This document shows positions 50,689 to 59,779 of a DNA stretch of 64,000 nucleotides, piece by piece. A program made the position numbers and the translations under genes. The notes under the pieces were generated by a model. That model was not told where the DNA came from. It ran no database searches and saw only the letters and a program-made list of their open reading frames with translations. Origin of the DNA: Pantoea sp. (GTDB lineage: Bacteria > Pseudomonadota > Gammaproteobacteria > Enterobacterales > Enterobacteriaceae); NCBI RefSeq assembly GCF_028283705.1, contig NZ_JAPWKD010000002.1:1-64000 (forward strand), read 5' to 3'. The first letter of the stretch is position 1; each line of letters opens with the position of its first letter.

Positions 50689-51260
50689 GATGCGTCCAGG
50701 GTTTGAATCTGAATCTGATAACCAAAAGCCCGTTGTTCGATGCTGATGGGGTCACGTTGTCCGCCACGTTGCTGATAATGAATCAGCGTCACCACCGTGC
50801 CGGAGGGGTCGCGCAGCTCGCGCCGATCGCCGATATCCTGCAACTGCCAGCCGCTGGGTAACTGCGGCTGCCAGGCGCTAATCGGCCAGTGGCTGAGCAT
50901 AATATCGGCCAGTACCTGGCTGGCTGGCGGCATCTCCGGCAACGCCATCATCTGTTGAGTATGGACGCCACTGGCGTCATACGTGACGCTGAACAACCGA
51001 ATGCCGAGCGACGACAATCCGGCGAGGCTGATGTGATGCTCATCCGCCGCCAGCAACACCAGCAGCGATTGTGTTTTGCCCTGGTTATGGCCGGTTAGCA
51101 GCTGTTGCTGCTGAAACGCCGGAGAAATGCCCGGAGCAGGCAAGGTGACGCGGACGCCCGGTTTGAGCCAGGCGGTTGGCCGGTTGGGTTGTGCCATCTG
51201 CTGCGCACAGCCGCCGAGCAGCAAGCTTAACAGCAGTAAAATCAGGCTTTTCTTGATCAT
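50685..51260 (-). CDS. apeN: Aryl polyene cluster DUF3261 lipoprotein ApeN
   Basis: A 191-residue lipoprotein: MIKKSLILLLLSLLLGGC, lipobox Cys at 18, then a DUF3261-like domain. With ApeL (LolA-like) and ApeM (MMPL) it probably makes up a Lol-like route carrying the pigment lipid to the outer membrane. The ATG at 51260 is chosen for the signal peptide; the frame extends upstream into apeM. It overlaps apeM by 4 bases. Confidence 0.85.
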   Translation of the reverse strand: MIKKSLILLLLSLLLGGCAQQMAQPNRPTAWLKPGVRVTLPAPGISPAFQQQQLLTGHNQGKTQSLLVLLAADEHHISLAGLSSLGIRLFSVTYDASGVHTQQMMALPEMPPASQVLADIMLSHWPISAWQPQLPSGWQLQDIGDRRELRDPSGTVVTLIHYQQRGGQRDPISIEQRAFGYQIQIQTLDAS

Positions 51261-53569
51261 GGTTTTCTTTTCCCTGCGGCCAGCGGGGCCAGCAAAAATG
51301 CGCAGAAGATGCCGCTGCACAACACCGTACCAAAGCTGCTGATCGCCGCTGTGCTGCTGAATACCAGCATGCCCAGCGTCAGCAACGTGGTCATCATCGC
51401 CAGCGTCACCGCTAGCATCGAGGTCAGCGGCGTACCCCGTGGATTGCTGAAAAACAGCGTGTAATTGATACCGATCCCAAGCACCAGAATCAGCGCCAGT
51501 AAGGCAAAAAGGTTGAGCGTGGCACCGATCCAGCCGAGTGTCGCCAGCGCTGCCGCCAGCGACAGCCAGGACGGTAGTGCGCTGCGCAGACCCGCTTTCA
51601 GCCCGAGGCGGATCAGGTAGCTCAGGGTAATCAGCAGCAGCGCCAGCGCCAGCAAACCGCTCAGCAGGGTGCGCCAGAAGGCAAACAGCTGATCGTAGCT
51701 GGCTTTGCGATCAACCCAGCTGACTCCCTTCTGCTGCATGGCCAGTTGCTGGAGCGCGCCACTGTTGCGTACCCCTGACACCGGCACCAGCACACTGCTA
51801 CGACCATCCGGCAATGACAGCCAGAGCAAACGCCAGCCCTCGCTGAGCGGGCTTGCCAGCCAGTTTTCCGGCGTCACCGGCATAGCACGCAGATCGGCCT
51901 GCGCTGGTGTGACGCCCGCCTGTTGCAGGCGGGCTGCAATCGCCGGGGCCGCCTGGTGCAACAACGCCACATCCTGTTGCTGCTGCGCCAGCGAGTTGAG
52001 CGGCAGCAGACGATAACCGGACATATCGCCGCGTTGCTGCGCCTGTTGCAGCGCGGGTGACAGCGCGCTGAGGCGTTGCAGGGTTTGCTGGGCATTATCG
52101 CCCCACACCACAAACCAGGTTTGATCGGCCTGCTGGCCGGTGAGTTGCGCCAGCTGGCGATCCTGCGCCAGCAACTGCGCCGGAGCGCTTTGCAGATGAG
52201 CAATATTATCGTCCACCCGCAGTTGCAGAATGCCGGTCAGCGCATACATCGCCACCAGCGCAGGCAGTCCCCACATCAATGCGCGATTGCGTCGCCACGC
52301 CGCCAGCCAACGCGCCAGACACACCCTACCCGGTACCGGGCGCACCGGCAGGCCACGCACCAGCCACGGATAAAAGCAGATCACCGTCAGGCAGGAGGCG
52401 CTCAGGCCACTGGCGGCAAACACCGCCAGCTGCCGCAGGCCGGGAAACGGAGCCATTAACATCAGCAGCCAGGCAATGGCGGTGGTGACAAGCGCCAGCA
52501 GCAACGTGGCACGCACTTTAGCCAGACTTTGCCACGGTGTGGATTGGTTGCCATGCACCATGCGTTCGGTCAGATAATAAAGGGTATAATCCGCCGAGAT
52601 CCCGACGATGCTCAGGCTCATCACCAGCGTCGTCAGATGCAGTTCACCGAAGCACAGTAAGGTCACCACCGTGCCCGCCATCGCGCCAATCGCCACCGAC
52701 AGCGCGCACAATGCCAGCGGACGCAGCGAGCGGAACACCAGACAAATCAGCAGCAGCAATCCCCCCAGCGTGACGCTGCCGAGGGTCTCCACATCGTGTT
52801 GTGCACGCTGGCTGGCATCATTGCTAAATAACACCGTGCCGCGCGTCAGCAACCGGGCATCTGGCCAGCGGGTTTTCAGCTGCTGCTCCAGCTGCTGGAG
52901 CGCCGTTACCAGCTGATGGCTTTGCTGAATGCTGAAGGCATTGCTCGCCAGTTCGCCATGCAGGAAGTACCAGCGGCGCTGCTGCGGGTCACTCACCGTC
53001 AGCCAGCCATTACGCAACACCATTTTGCTGGCATTTTGCTGCAAGGCCAGCTGCGCCCCGCGTACCAGCAGCAGCGGATCATGTTGTAATTCCTGGCTGC
53101 TGACACCCGCAAAGGCGGAAAACAGTTGTGCCAGAATCCAGTCCGCCTGGGCGGTGCCGCCATGTTGCAGACGCGCACGCGTGGCCTCGTCGATCAAGCC
53201 ATTACGATGCTGCCAGGCGAAACTGCCCCAGCGTTGCAGCTGCTGATCGTCCATCGCGCCACTGACCTGAGCCAGCATCGGCAGCGCCTGCAACTGCGCC
53301 TGCCACCAGGCTGCCGCGGCCTCACCATCCTCACCGTCGGTGCTAACCAGCCACACCAGTTGCCGATCAAGACGCTGCATAAACGCCTGCTGGATCTCTG
53401 CCGGGGCCTGGCCGAGATTCTGCTGCGGTAACAGCGCCAGCACGCTGCTATTGATCTGGCTGCGTGGTAATAACAGCGCCAGCGCCATCGTCAGCGCCAG
53501 GCATACCACCAGCCACAGCCGCGCGAGGTTTTTTTCACGGTGCCACAGCAAAACGCGCGCGCTCCTCAT
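51257..53569 (-). CDS. apeM: Aryl polyene cluster MMPL-family exporter ApeM
   Basis: A 770-residue RND/MMPL-type inner-membrane transporter. It has two repeats, each with one span, a large periplasmic domain and about five spans (clusters near residues 245-400 and 630-765). MMPL proteins move lipids, so it likely exports the aryl polyene lipid. The start at 53569 overlaps the end of apeL by 35 bases, and the end overlaps apeN by 4. Confidence 0.88.
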   Translation of the reverse strand: MRSARVLLWHREKNLARLWLVVCLALTMALALLLPRSQINSSVLALLPQQNLGQAPAEIQQAFMQRLDRQLVWLVSTDGEDGEAAAAWWQAQLQALPMLAQVSGAMDDQQLQRWGSFAWQHRNGLIDEATRARLQHGGTAQADWILAQLFSAFAGVSSQELQHDPLLLVRGAQLALQQNASKMVLRNGWLTVSDPQQRRWYFLHGELASNAFSIQQSHQLVTALQQLEQQLKTRWPDARLLTRGTVLFSNDASQRAQHDVETLGSVTLGGLLLLICLVFRSLRPLALCALSVAIGAMAGTVVTLLCFGELHLTTLVMSLSIVGISADYTLYYLTERMVHGNQSTPWQSLAKVRATLLLALVTTAIAWLLMLMAPFPGLRQLAVFAASGLSASCLTVICFYPWLVRGLPVRPVPGRVCLARWLAAWRRNRALMWGLPALVAMYALTGILQLRVDDNIAHLQSAPAQLLAQDRQLAQLTGQQADQTWFVVWGDNAQQTLQRLSALSPALQQAQQRGDMSGYRLLPLNSLAQQQQDVALLHQAAPAIAARLQQAGVTPAQADLRAMPVTPENWLASPLSEGWRLLWLSLPDGRSSVLVPVSGVRNSGALQQLAMQQKGVSWVDRKASYDQLFAFWRTLLSGLLALALLLITLSYLIRLGLKAGLRSALPSWLSLAAALATLGWIGATLNLFALLALILVLGIGINYTLFFSNPRGTPLTSMLAVTLAMMTTLLTLGMLVFSSTAAISSFGTVLCSGIFCAFLLAPLAAGKRKP

Positions 53570-54149
53570 CGGTCAGATGGCCGGGTTCGGTACGGGTATC
53601 GCTCAGGGTGATTTCTGTCTTATCCCCCTGCTTGTCATCGAGGCGGATTTGCTGAAGAAACGCGCCCCCCTGCAAATCGATGCGGTTAAAGATTTTATTC
53701 AGCGGCGCTGCTTTCGGTATCAGACCGAGCTGCCAGTTATCCTTACCCTGTGCCTGAAATTCGAGGGTGAAATTCTCCCGCAGCACTTTCTCATCGGCCT
53801 GAAATAACGCACGCAGCAGATGGTTAAACTGGAACATCTGCGGGTTGCTGTCGGCGGTGATCACCTGGGGCGGCTGGCCGCTGATGCTCTGCACCATGCG
53901 CCGGTCATCCAGCAGCAGCGTCATGGGAAAAGGCGTGTTCTGCTGCCACCACAGCCCCTGCTGCTGCGCAATCAGCAATTGCCCGCGTGACACCAGCGGT
54001 TGCGCCATTCCGGCAATGGTCCGCACCTGAACGAAGTTGGCGCGGATCACCGGCTGGCTGGCAAAGCGCTGTTGTAGCTGGTCGAGCGTCACCGCACTGA
54101 CGCTGGCACTGCACAGCAGCAGCAACATAGTCATAAAAAAACGTTTCAA
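53535..54149 (-). CDS. apeL: LolA-like periplasmic carrier ApeL
   Basis: A 204-residue protein with a signal peptide (MKRFFMTMLLLLCSASVSA) and a LolA-like fold pattern (QRFASQPVIRANFVQVRTIA; DNWQLGLIPKAAPLNKIF). LolA carries lipoproteins across the periplasm; here the cargo is presumably the pigment lipid passed from ApeM. It overlaps apeK by 4 bases. Confidence 0.88.
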   Translation of the reverse strand: MKRFFMTMLLLLCSASVSAVTLDQLQQRFASQPVIRANFVQVRTIAGMAQPLVSRGQLLIAQQQGLWWQQNTPFPMTLLLDDRRMVQSISGQPPQVITADSNPQMFQFNHLLRALFQADEKVLRENFTLEFQAQGKDNWQLGLIPKAAPLNKIFNRIDLQGGAFLQQIRLDDKQGDKTEITLSDTRTEPGHLTDEERARFAVAP

Positions 54150-54562
54150 GGCTGGACTCCCAGGCGTTCAAACAGAATGGCAGGCGAGACGAAACACATC
54201 TCCTGCGTGGTCTGGTCCACCGCCACTTGAATAGTGTGCGCTTTGGTGGTCACCTGTCCCACGGCGTTACGAATGATGTAATCAATACGCAGGCGGTTCT
54301 CATATTCAGTAATCGCGGCGCTGACGCGGAGAATCTCTTCACAGCGTATTGGCAGACGGTATTTCACCCGTGCATCCACCACTGGCCAGACATAGCCGCT
54401 GGCCGCCATTTCGTTGTAGCTATAATTCACGCTGCGCAGCAGTGCCTCACGTGCCGCCTCAAAAAAACGGAAATAATGGCCGTGCCATACCACGCCCATC
54501 GGGTCACAGTCATTGAATGAAACCACTATCTCCACCTCGGCGCGGTGCTCGATCTCACTCAT
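54146..54562 (-). CDS. apeK: Acyl-ACP/CoA thioesterase ApeK
   Basis: A 138-residue 4HBT-type hot-dog thioesterase. The active Asp lies in FNDCDPMGVVWHGHYFRFFE. It could release or edit acyl chains during polyene synthesis. The ATG at 54562 gives the family N terminus MSEIEHRAEVEIVV; the frame runs upstream into apeJ without support. It overlaps apeJ by 8 bases and apeL by 4. Confidence 0.88.
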   Translation of the reverse strand: MSEIEHRAEVEIVVSFNDCDPMGVVWHGHYFRFFEAAREALLRSVNYSYNEMAASGYVWPVVDARVKYRLPIRCEEILRVSAAITEYENRLRIDYIIRNAVGQVTTKAHTIQVAVDQTTQEMCFVSPAILFERLGVQP

Positions 54563-56249
54563 CGCGGTTCTCCTCAGCCGGTAACGTCCAGAAATCGTAA
54601 AAATTAAACCAGTCCAGCGGGGCCAGAAACGCATAGTGCTGCAAGCGTCGGGCATAACGATCCACCGTCTGTTGCAGGGCCTGCTGGCGGGTGGCACGCG
54701 GCAGAACTAACGGGGAGGCAAAGGCCTCACAGTGCACGCGCAATCGCCCCTGTTCACGCAAGGCAAACATCAGCAGCACCGGACAACGTAACGCTGCTGC
54801 CAGTAAAAACGGCCCCTGCGGAAAGGGGGCTGGCTGGCCGAGAAAGTCGCTCCATATCACGCGTCGTTCACCGCCACGCTGGCGATGCACAGCAGTACGA
54901 TCACCGACAATCGCCACCCATTCCCCTGCGTCCAGCTTCTGTTGCAGCAGAATCGCGGTGTCTGGCCCGATATCCGTCACCGGCATCAGATTGACACCGG
55001 CCTGCGGTGCAATGCTTTCCAGTACCGCTCGAAAACGCTGGGCATTGTCGGTAAACACCAGGGCATTGATCACCAGACCACTCACCTGCTTCGCCATGGC
55101 ACGGCAGGCTTCGATATCACCGAGGTGTGAAGCAAGGATCAGATGGCCCTGACCTTCAGCCGCGCGGATCACCGCTTCAGCACCGGGAGCAAAATCGATA
55201 TCGCGTCCCCAGCGCAGGTCACCACGCCAGCTCGCGACCTTATCCAGCATGCTATAACCAAAACGCAGGAAATGACGGTAGCTACTGAGTGGCGCGGGCA
55301 ATGCCTGATTTTGCTGCTGTGCACAGTGCTGCACCCGTGCCAGCCACTGCTGCGATGCCGCGCGTGCCCGTCGCCCGCTAAACCAGTAGAGCGCCACCAC
55401 CGGCCATAGCAGCAGCACAAATGGCAGCCGTCCGGCGTGGCGATAGAGCCACAACATAAAGCGCAGCCCCCATTGTCCGCGGCGTTCCGGCGTTGACGAC
55501 CAGTGGCGCGCCTCACCACGCTGACGCAGCAACTGCGGGCTACGTGGCAACATGCCGAAGAACAGACGGGTGTGCATCCATGAGATGCGCAGGTTGTCGC
55601 GCAGCGCATCAAAATGCGAGACGCCGCTCGGCGGATAAGTGACGCGCGTTGTCAGGAAACGACTGGGGATACCCTGCCAGTAGAGACGCACCATGATTTC
55701 GGTATCAAAATCCATCCGCTGCCCCAGCGGCTGGCGATTGCACAGGGCCAGCGACGGCTCCAGCGGATAAACGCGGAAACCACACATGCTGTCTTTCAGC
55801 GACAGGGAAAGGGTCTCGATCCACACCCAGACATGGGTGATGTAGCGGCCATACAGGCGCGATTTGGGAATTGAGTTATCGTAAAGCGGTTGCCCGGAAA
55901 TCAGGCACTGCGGATGGCGGCGCGCTTCGTCCAGCATCCGTGGCGTATCTTCTACCTGATGCTGGCCATCGGCATCCAGTTGCAGCGCATGGCTGTAACC
56001 CGCCGCTGCTGCCACGCGCATCCCGGCGATCACCGCAGCCCCCTTCCCCTGGTTCTCAGCTAAGCGGTGAATACGCAGCTGCGGGGCACTGAGTGCGTCG
56101 ATTTGCTGCCGGGTCTGCGCATCGCTACCGTCATCAACAATGATGATCGGCAAATTAAACGGTGCCAGGCGTTGCAGCACCGACGCCAGCATCGCACCGT
56201 GGTTATAACAAGGGATTAGCACGCAGGGGGTAAAAGGCACATTCAGCAC
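54555..56249 (-). CDS. apeJ: Fused GT2 glycosyltransferase / lipid acyltransferase ApeJ
   Basis: A 564-residue two-domain protein. The N terminus (about 1-240) is a GT2 glycosyltransferase with LIPCYNHGAMLASVL, VDDGSD and the LDADGQH metal site. The C terminus (about 280-555) is an LpxL-like acyltransferase with the HX4E-type motif ASHLGDIEACR. In aryl polyene clusters it is thought to link the polyene to a sugar/lipid carrier. The start is GTG at 56249, overlapping the apeI end by 7 bases. Confidence 0.87.
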   Translation of the reverse strand: MLNVPFTPCVLIPCYNHGAMLASVLQRLAPFNLPIIIVDDGSDAQTRQQIDALSAPQLRIHRLAENQGKGAAVIAGMRVAAAAGYSHALQLDADGQHQVEDTPRMLDEARRHPQCLISGQPLYDNSIPKSRLYGRYITHVWVWIETLSLSLKDSMCGFRVYPLEPSLALCNRQPLGQRMDFDTEIMVRLYWQGIPSRFLTTRVTYPPSGVSHFDALRDNLRISWMHTRLFFGMLPRSPQLLRQRGEARHWSSTPERRGQWGLRFMLWLYRHAGRLPFVLLLWPVVALYWFSGRRARAASQQWLARVQHCAQQQNQALPAPLSSYRHFLRFGYSMLDKVASWRGDLRWGRDIDFAPGAEAVIRAAEGQGHLILASHLGDIEACRAMAKQVSGLVINALVFTDNAQRFRAVLESIAPQAGVNLMPVTDIGPDTAILLQQKLDAGEWVAIVGDRTAVHRQRGGERRVIWSDFLGQPAPFPQGPFLLAAALRCPVLLMFALREQGRLRVHCEAFASPLVLPRATRQQALQQTVDRYARRLQHYAFLAPLDWFNFYDFWTLPAEENRDE

Positions 56250-56590
56250 AGGCGGATCTTCCCACTGCTGGCTACCGGCATGGCGTCATCGGATAACAAC
56301 CGATATTGAAAGCTGAGCACAGATTTCTCCGCCTGCCAGTTGATATGCAGTTCCAGCTCGGCGTCCGGCAGCACCGGTTGCTGAAATTTTATGTTCTCGA
56401 TCGACGCAAACGCCTTACCCGGCACCAGGCGCGTCAGACCGTAGTACAGCACCCAATCGAGTTGCGCTACGCCAGGCAGAATCGGCAGGGAGGGAAAATG
56501 ACCACGAAACCACAGCAAATCGGCAGCCACATGCAGACGCAGGGTCAGTGCAGTAGCCTGCTGTTGAGCATCAAGTTCAACCGGCAACAT
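56243..56590 (-). CDS. apeI: Aryl polyene hot-dog dehydratase ApeI
   Basis: A 115-residue FabZ/FabA-like dehydratase with the signature RGHFPSLPILPGVAQLDW and catalytic His31. It is the second dehydratase of the cluster and acts with ApeP. The start is ATG 56590 after a GAGGAG site; a TTG at 56605 overlaps that site. It overlaps apeH by 14 bases and apeJ by 7. Confidence 0.88.
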   Translation of the reverse strand: MLPVELDAQQQATALTLRLHVAADLLWFRGHFPSLPILPGVAQLDWVLYYGLTRLVPGKAFASIENIKFQQPVLPDAELELHINWQAEKSVLSFQYRLLSDDAMPVASSGKIRLC

Positions 56591-57905
56591 GAAAAAGCTC
56601 CTCAATTTGCGGCCAGGCGCGCTTGCTTTGCGCAGTAACCGGAATGGTTGTGACGACCCGCCAGTAACGCGGCATGGCTACCGACTCCAGCCAGGGGTGC
56701 AGCGCCTGTTTCCATTGTTGTTTACGTTGCGCCAGCGTGGCCGGATCAGGCAGTTGCGCTAACGCCAGCACCACGCCTATCGTCTGGCGTCCATGGCGCT
56801 GAATCACCAACGCGGCGGCATCCTCAATCTCCGGCAGAGCCAGCAAACGGCGTTCAATCTCACTAAGCGACACGCGTTTATCTTCAATCTTCACCACACG
56901 ATCCTGACGCCCCGCCAGCTGAAAATGGCCGGATTCAAGTTGTATCAGGTGATCGTCCAGCAACCAGCCATCCGCAAGCTCCAGCAATGGCGAAAAGACA
57001 CGCCAGCGCACGTCATCCTGCGGCTGCAAGCGCACCTGCGGAAAACATTGCCAGGCCACCTGTTCCGCATCCAGCTGACGCCAGGCAATGACGCCGGTTT
57101 CCGTGCTGCCATAAATTTCATCCACCGGGCAACCCAAACGCTGTTGCGTATGACGGGCATCAGCCCAGGCTAATGCGCCGCCCGCAGAGATAATCAGCGC
57201 ACAGCGCGGCAAATTGAGTGACGGGTCCAGCCGACGTAAAAAGGCCGGGCTGCTGATAAAGGTATAGCGGTGCGCCGGGGCAAGGTCCGCCAGCTGTTCA
57301 CTGTACAAAAGTTGCTGCGCGGCAAAAGGTAAACCGAGCGCCATCGGCAGCACCACGCGAAACGTCAGGCCATACAGATGCTGGTGACTGACGGAGGCAA
57401 CCACATGGCACAACCGCAGACGTTCTCCCCAGAGCGCCGCCAGCCACTGTGCTTCGGTGTCCAGAGCCCGGATTGATTTCACCACGCGACGCGGGGTGCC
57501 GGTCGATCCGGAGGTAAACAGCACCAGCGCGGCATCCGGGGCGATGTCTGCCAGTTCAGCTTCAGCCTCTGCACCATCCCAAAGCAGATGCGGCAGCGTC
57601 AGGGCCAAGGGCATATCGCTGATTACCCCGTCGAAACAGCCCGTCATCTCCTCCAGTTGCGCCGCGCGACAATGGCCAGGAATGACCGGGGTTTTCCCGG
57701 CATGCCACACCGCCAGCAGCGCCACAGTGAAGTGGTAACTGTTGTCAAAGCACAGCGCCCACTGCAGCCCCGGCAGCGCCCGCAGCCGTGTACACAACGC
57801 CATCACCTGCCGCCGCATGCTGGCTAACCGATGTTGCTGCGCGCCTTGCCAGGCAACGACGCGATCTTCCGCGTGCAGCCAATGCGCGATGGCCTGAGCT
57901 TTCAT
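56577..57905 (-). CDS. apeH: Aryl-ACP ligase (AMP-forming) ApeH
   Basis: A 442-residue ANL-superfamily adenylating enzyme with the P-loop LFTSGSTGTPRRVVKS, IYGSTETG and the C-terminal hinge GRQDRVVKIEDKRVS. It likely activates the aryl starter (4-hydroxybenzoate type in known systems) onto an ApeE/F ACP. The ATG at 57905 overlaps the apeG stop by 4 bases. The frame extends to 58067 without support. Confidence 0.9.
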   Translation of the reverse strand: MKAQAIAHWLHAEDRVVAWQGAQQHRLASMRRQVMALCTRLRALPGLQWALCFDNSYHFTVALLAVWHAGKTPVIPGHCRAAQLEEMTGCFDGVISDMPLALTLPHLLWDGAEAEAELADIAPDAALVLFTSGSTGTPRRVVKSIRALDTEAQWLAALWGERLRLCHVVASVSHQHLYGLTFRVVLPMALGLPFAAQQLLYSEQLADLAPAHRYTFISSPAFLRRLDPSLNLPRCALIISAGGALAWADARHTQQRLGCPVDEIYGSTETGVIAWRQLDAEQVAWQCFPQVRLQPQDDVRWRVFSPLLELADGWLLDDHLIQLESGHFQLAGRQDRVVKIEDKRVSLSEIERRLLALPEIEDAAALVIQRHGRQTIGVVLALAQLPDPATLAQRKQQWKQALHPWLESVAMPRYWRVVTTIPVTAQSKRAWPQIEELFHVAG

Positions 57906-58462
57906 GCCTGTTTCCTCATCCGCTGACGCAGCAACCATTCGCTCCCCATCAACGCCCCCATCAGCAGATAGCTGATGCAACCATTCCATAACGTCCAGAG
58001 CCGGAGATCCGCCAGCAGGCAGGTCATCAGCGCCACGCCGCCATTGAAAATAAAAAAGCCGCACCACACCTGGGTCACCCGTCGGGTATAGTGCACCGCG
58101 CGCGCCGGGAGCTGCGGTTCATGCAGGCGCGCAATGCGTTCCACCAGCGGCATCCCCCGCCACAACGATGACGCAAACAGCAGCAACAGCAGCACGTTAA
58201 CCACCACCGGATACCACAGCAGCAGATGCTGCCCACGTAACAACAGGCTGGCGAGGCATAACACGCTGCCGATCAGCGCCATCCATAACCCGATACGTGC
58301 CATCGCACCGCGCGAATGACGCAGACTCCAGCCACGCAGCACAAACAGCAAGGCCAGTAGCAGCAACAGCAGACGCCATTGCGGCCAGGTCAGCGCCAGC
58401 CACACCAGCAACGGCCAGGCGAGCAACGTAATACCGTTTAGCAGACGCAGCACCGCGTGCAT
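57902..58462 (-). CDS. apeG: Integral membrane protein ApeG (COG4648-like)
   Basis: A 186-residue membrane protein with five or so hydrophobic segments, Leu/Trp rich, always found in aryl polyene clusters. Its role is unknown; transport or membrane organisation of the pathway is possible. It starts 7 bases after the apeF stop and overlaps apeH by 4 bases. Confidence 0.82.
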   Translation of the reverse strand: MHAVLRLLNGITLLAWPLLVWLALTWPQWRLLLLLLALLFVLRGWSLRHSRGAMARIGLWMALIGSVLCLASLLLRGQHLLLWYPVVVNVLLLLLFASSLWRGMPLVERIARLHEPQLPARAVHYTRRVTQVWCGFFIFNGGVALMTCLLADLRLWTLWNGCISYLLMGALMGSEWLLRQRMRKQA

Positions 58463-58469
58463 TGCGTCC

Positions 58470-58721
58470 TCAGTCTTCGCGCGTCAGTTGTGCCACCGCA
58501 TCCACTACATCCTGCACGGTACGCACCGAGCGGAACATTTCCGGGCTGAATTTGTGGCCGCTGCGCTTTTGCAGATGCACCACCATATCGACGGCATCTA
58601 TGCTGTCGAGTTCGAGATCTTCATACAGACGCGCATCCGGGCGGATGTCGTCAGGTTCAATTTCAAACAACGAGGTCAGCAGCGCTGCAACTTCCTGGTA
58701 AATCTCATCTTTATTCATCAT
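58470..58721 (-). CDS. apeF: Acyl carrier protein ApeF
   Basis: An 83-residue acidic ACP with the phosphopantetheine Ser40 in LELDSIDAVDM. It carries the starter or extending chain. It starts MMNKDEIYQEVAALL; either Met may be used. It lies between apeE and apeG. Confidence 0.9.
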   Translation of the reverse strand: MMNKDEIYQEVAALLTSLFEIEPDDIRPDARLYEDLELDSIDAVDMVVHLQKRSGHKFSPEMFRSVRTVQDVVDAVAQLTRED

Positions 58722-58732
58722 GCTTACCGCTC

Positions 58733-58990
58733 TCAGGCTTGCTGTTGTTCAATAAACGCGGCCAGCGTGGCCACGGAAAAGAAATGCGCGCGCAGTCGTT
58801 CGCTTTCTGCGGATAACTGCACGCCAAAGCGATTTTTCACCGCCAGGCCGAGTTCCAGCGCGTCGATGGAGTCGAGTCCCAGACCCTCACCAAACAGCGG
58901 TGCATCGGTATCGATATCGTCCACACTGATATCTTCCAGATTTAGCGTGTCGATAATCATGTGTTTAATTTCGTTGATCGTGGCTTGCAT
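58733..58990 (-). CDS. apeE: Acyl carrier protein ApeE
   Basis: An 85-residue ACP with Ser41 in GLGLDSIDALELGLA, the phosphopantetheine attachment site. Aryl polyene systems use two ACPs with separate roles in priming and elongation. It lies 3 bases after the apeD stop and 11 before apeF. Confidence 0.9.
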   Translation of the reverse strand: MQATINEIKHMIIDTLNLEDISVDDIDTDAPLFGEGLGLDSIDALELGLAVKNRFGVQLSAESERLRAHFFSVATLAAFIEQQQA

Positions 58991-58993
58991 AGC

Positions 58994-59779
58994 TTAGTTG
59001 GTCTCTTCAGGGGTCAGAGCCTGTTGCAGGTGACGCGTCAGGTGACGTGCCGCCAGTGGCTGCGCATCTTCATGCGCTTCATAAAAGCGCTGGCTGGCAA
59101 TGCGTGATTGTACGCGTACAGTAAATCGCGGTTTAACCGGTGGAATCTGATACCAGCGGCTCTGCTTATCCAGCATACGTTGGGTGCAGCTGATATGAAC
59201 CACGCGCAGATCGCATCCGGCACGCACGGCGATATTGGCCGCGCCCCGTTGTAATTTTAGTGGCTCGCCGTAACGAGTACGGGTGCCTTCGGGAAAAATC
59301 AGAATGGTATCGCCACGTGCCAGACGCTGCTGGCTCTCGGGCAGCAGCGTGGCGGCCTCGCTGTTGATCAGATAATCCGCAGCACGAATCACGCCACGCA
59401 AAAAGAAGTTATGTTGCAGCTCGGCTTTCACCAGGCAATCCATCTCGGGTAACACCGAGGCAATCATCACGTAATCGATAAGCGAAGGATGGTTGGCAAC
59501 AATCAGGCAGCCTCGATCCTGTTGCAGCAGCTCAGCCCCGTCGATGTGATAGTCATAGACGCCAACCCAGCGGCAAAAGCGCAAAAAACAACGGAAACTG
59601 CAGGCGATGCTGCGCCGGGCGATCTGACGGCGACGTGCTGCATCACGCTGCACCAGCAGCAACAGGTTGAACCAGACCAGCGACAGCAACAGCCCGCCCA
59701 CGCTGAACAAAGTAAAGCTGACGGCCGTCATCAGCAGCCGCCAGTAATAATTCCAGCCGCCGCCACTGCGCTTAATCAT
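58994..59779 (-). CDS. apeD: 1-acylglycerol-3-phosphate acyltransferase-like ApeD
   Basis: A 261-residue PlsC-like acyltransferase with an N-terminal membrane anchor (about 14-44). The HX4D motif is His97-Asp102 in ANHPSLIDYVM, with FPEGTRTR downstream. It probably esterifies the polyene or its lipid carrier. The ATG at 59779 is taken because the frame upstream runs through apeC. It overlaps apeC by 8 bases. Confidence 0.88.
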   Translation of the reverse strand: MIKRSGGGWNYYWRLLMTAVSFTLFSVGGLLLSLVWFNLLLLVQRDAARRRQIARRSIACSFRCFLRFCRWVGVYDYHIDGAELLQQDRGCLIVANHPSLIDYVMIASVLPEMDCLVKAELQHNFFLRGVIRAADYLINSEAATLLPESQQRLARGDTILIFPEGTRTRYGEPLKLQRGAANIAVRAGCDLRVVHISCTQRMLDKQSRWYQIPPVKPRFTVRVQSRIASQRFYEAHEDAQPLAARHLTRHLQQALTPEETN

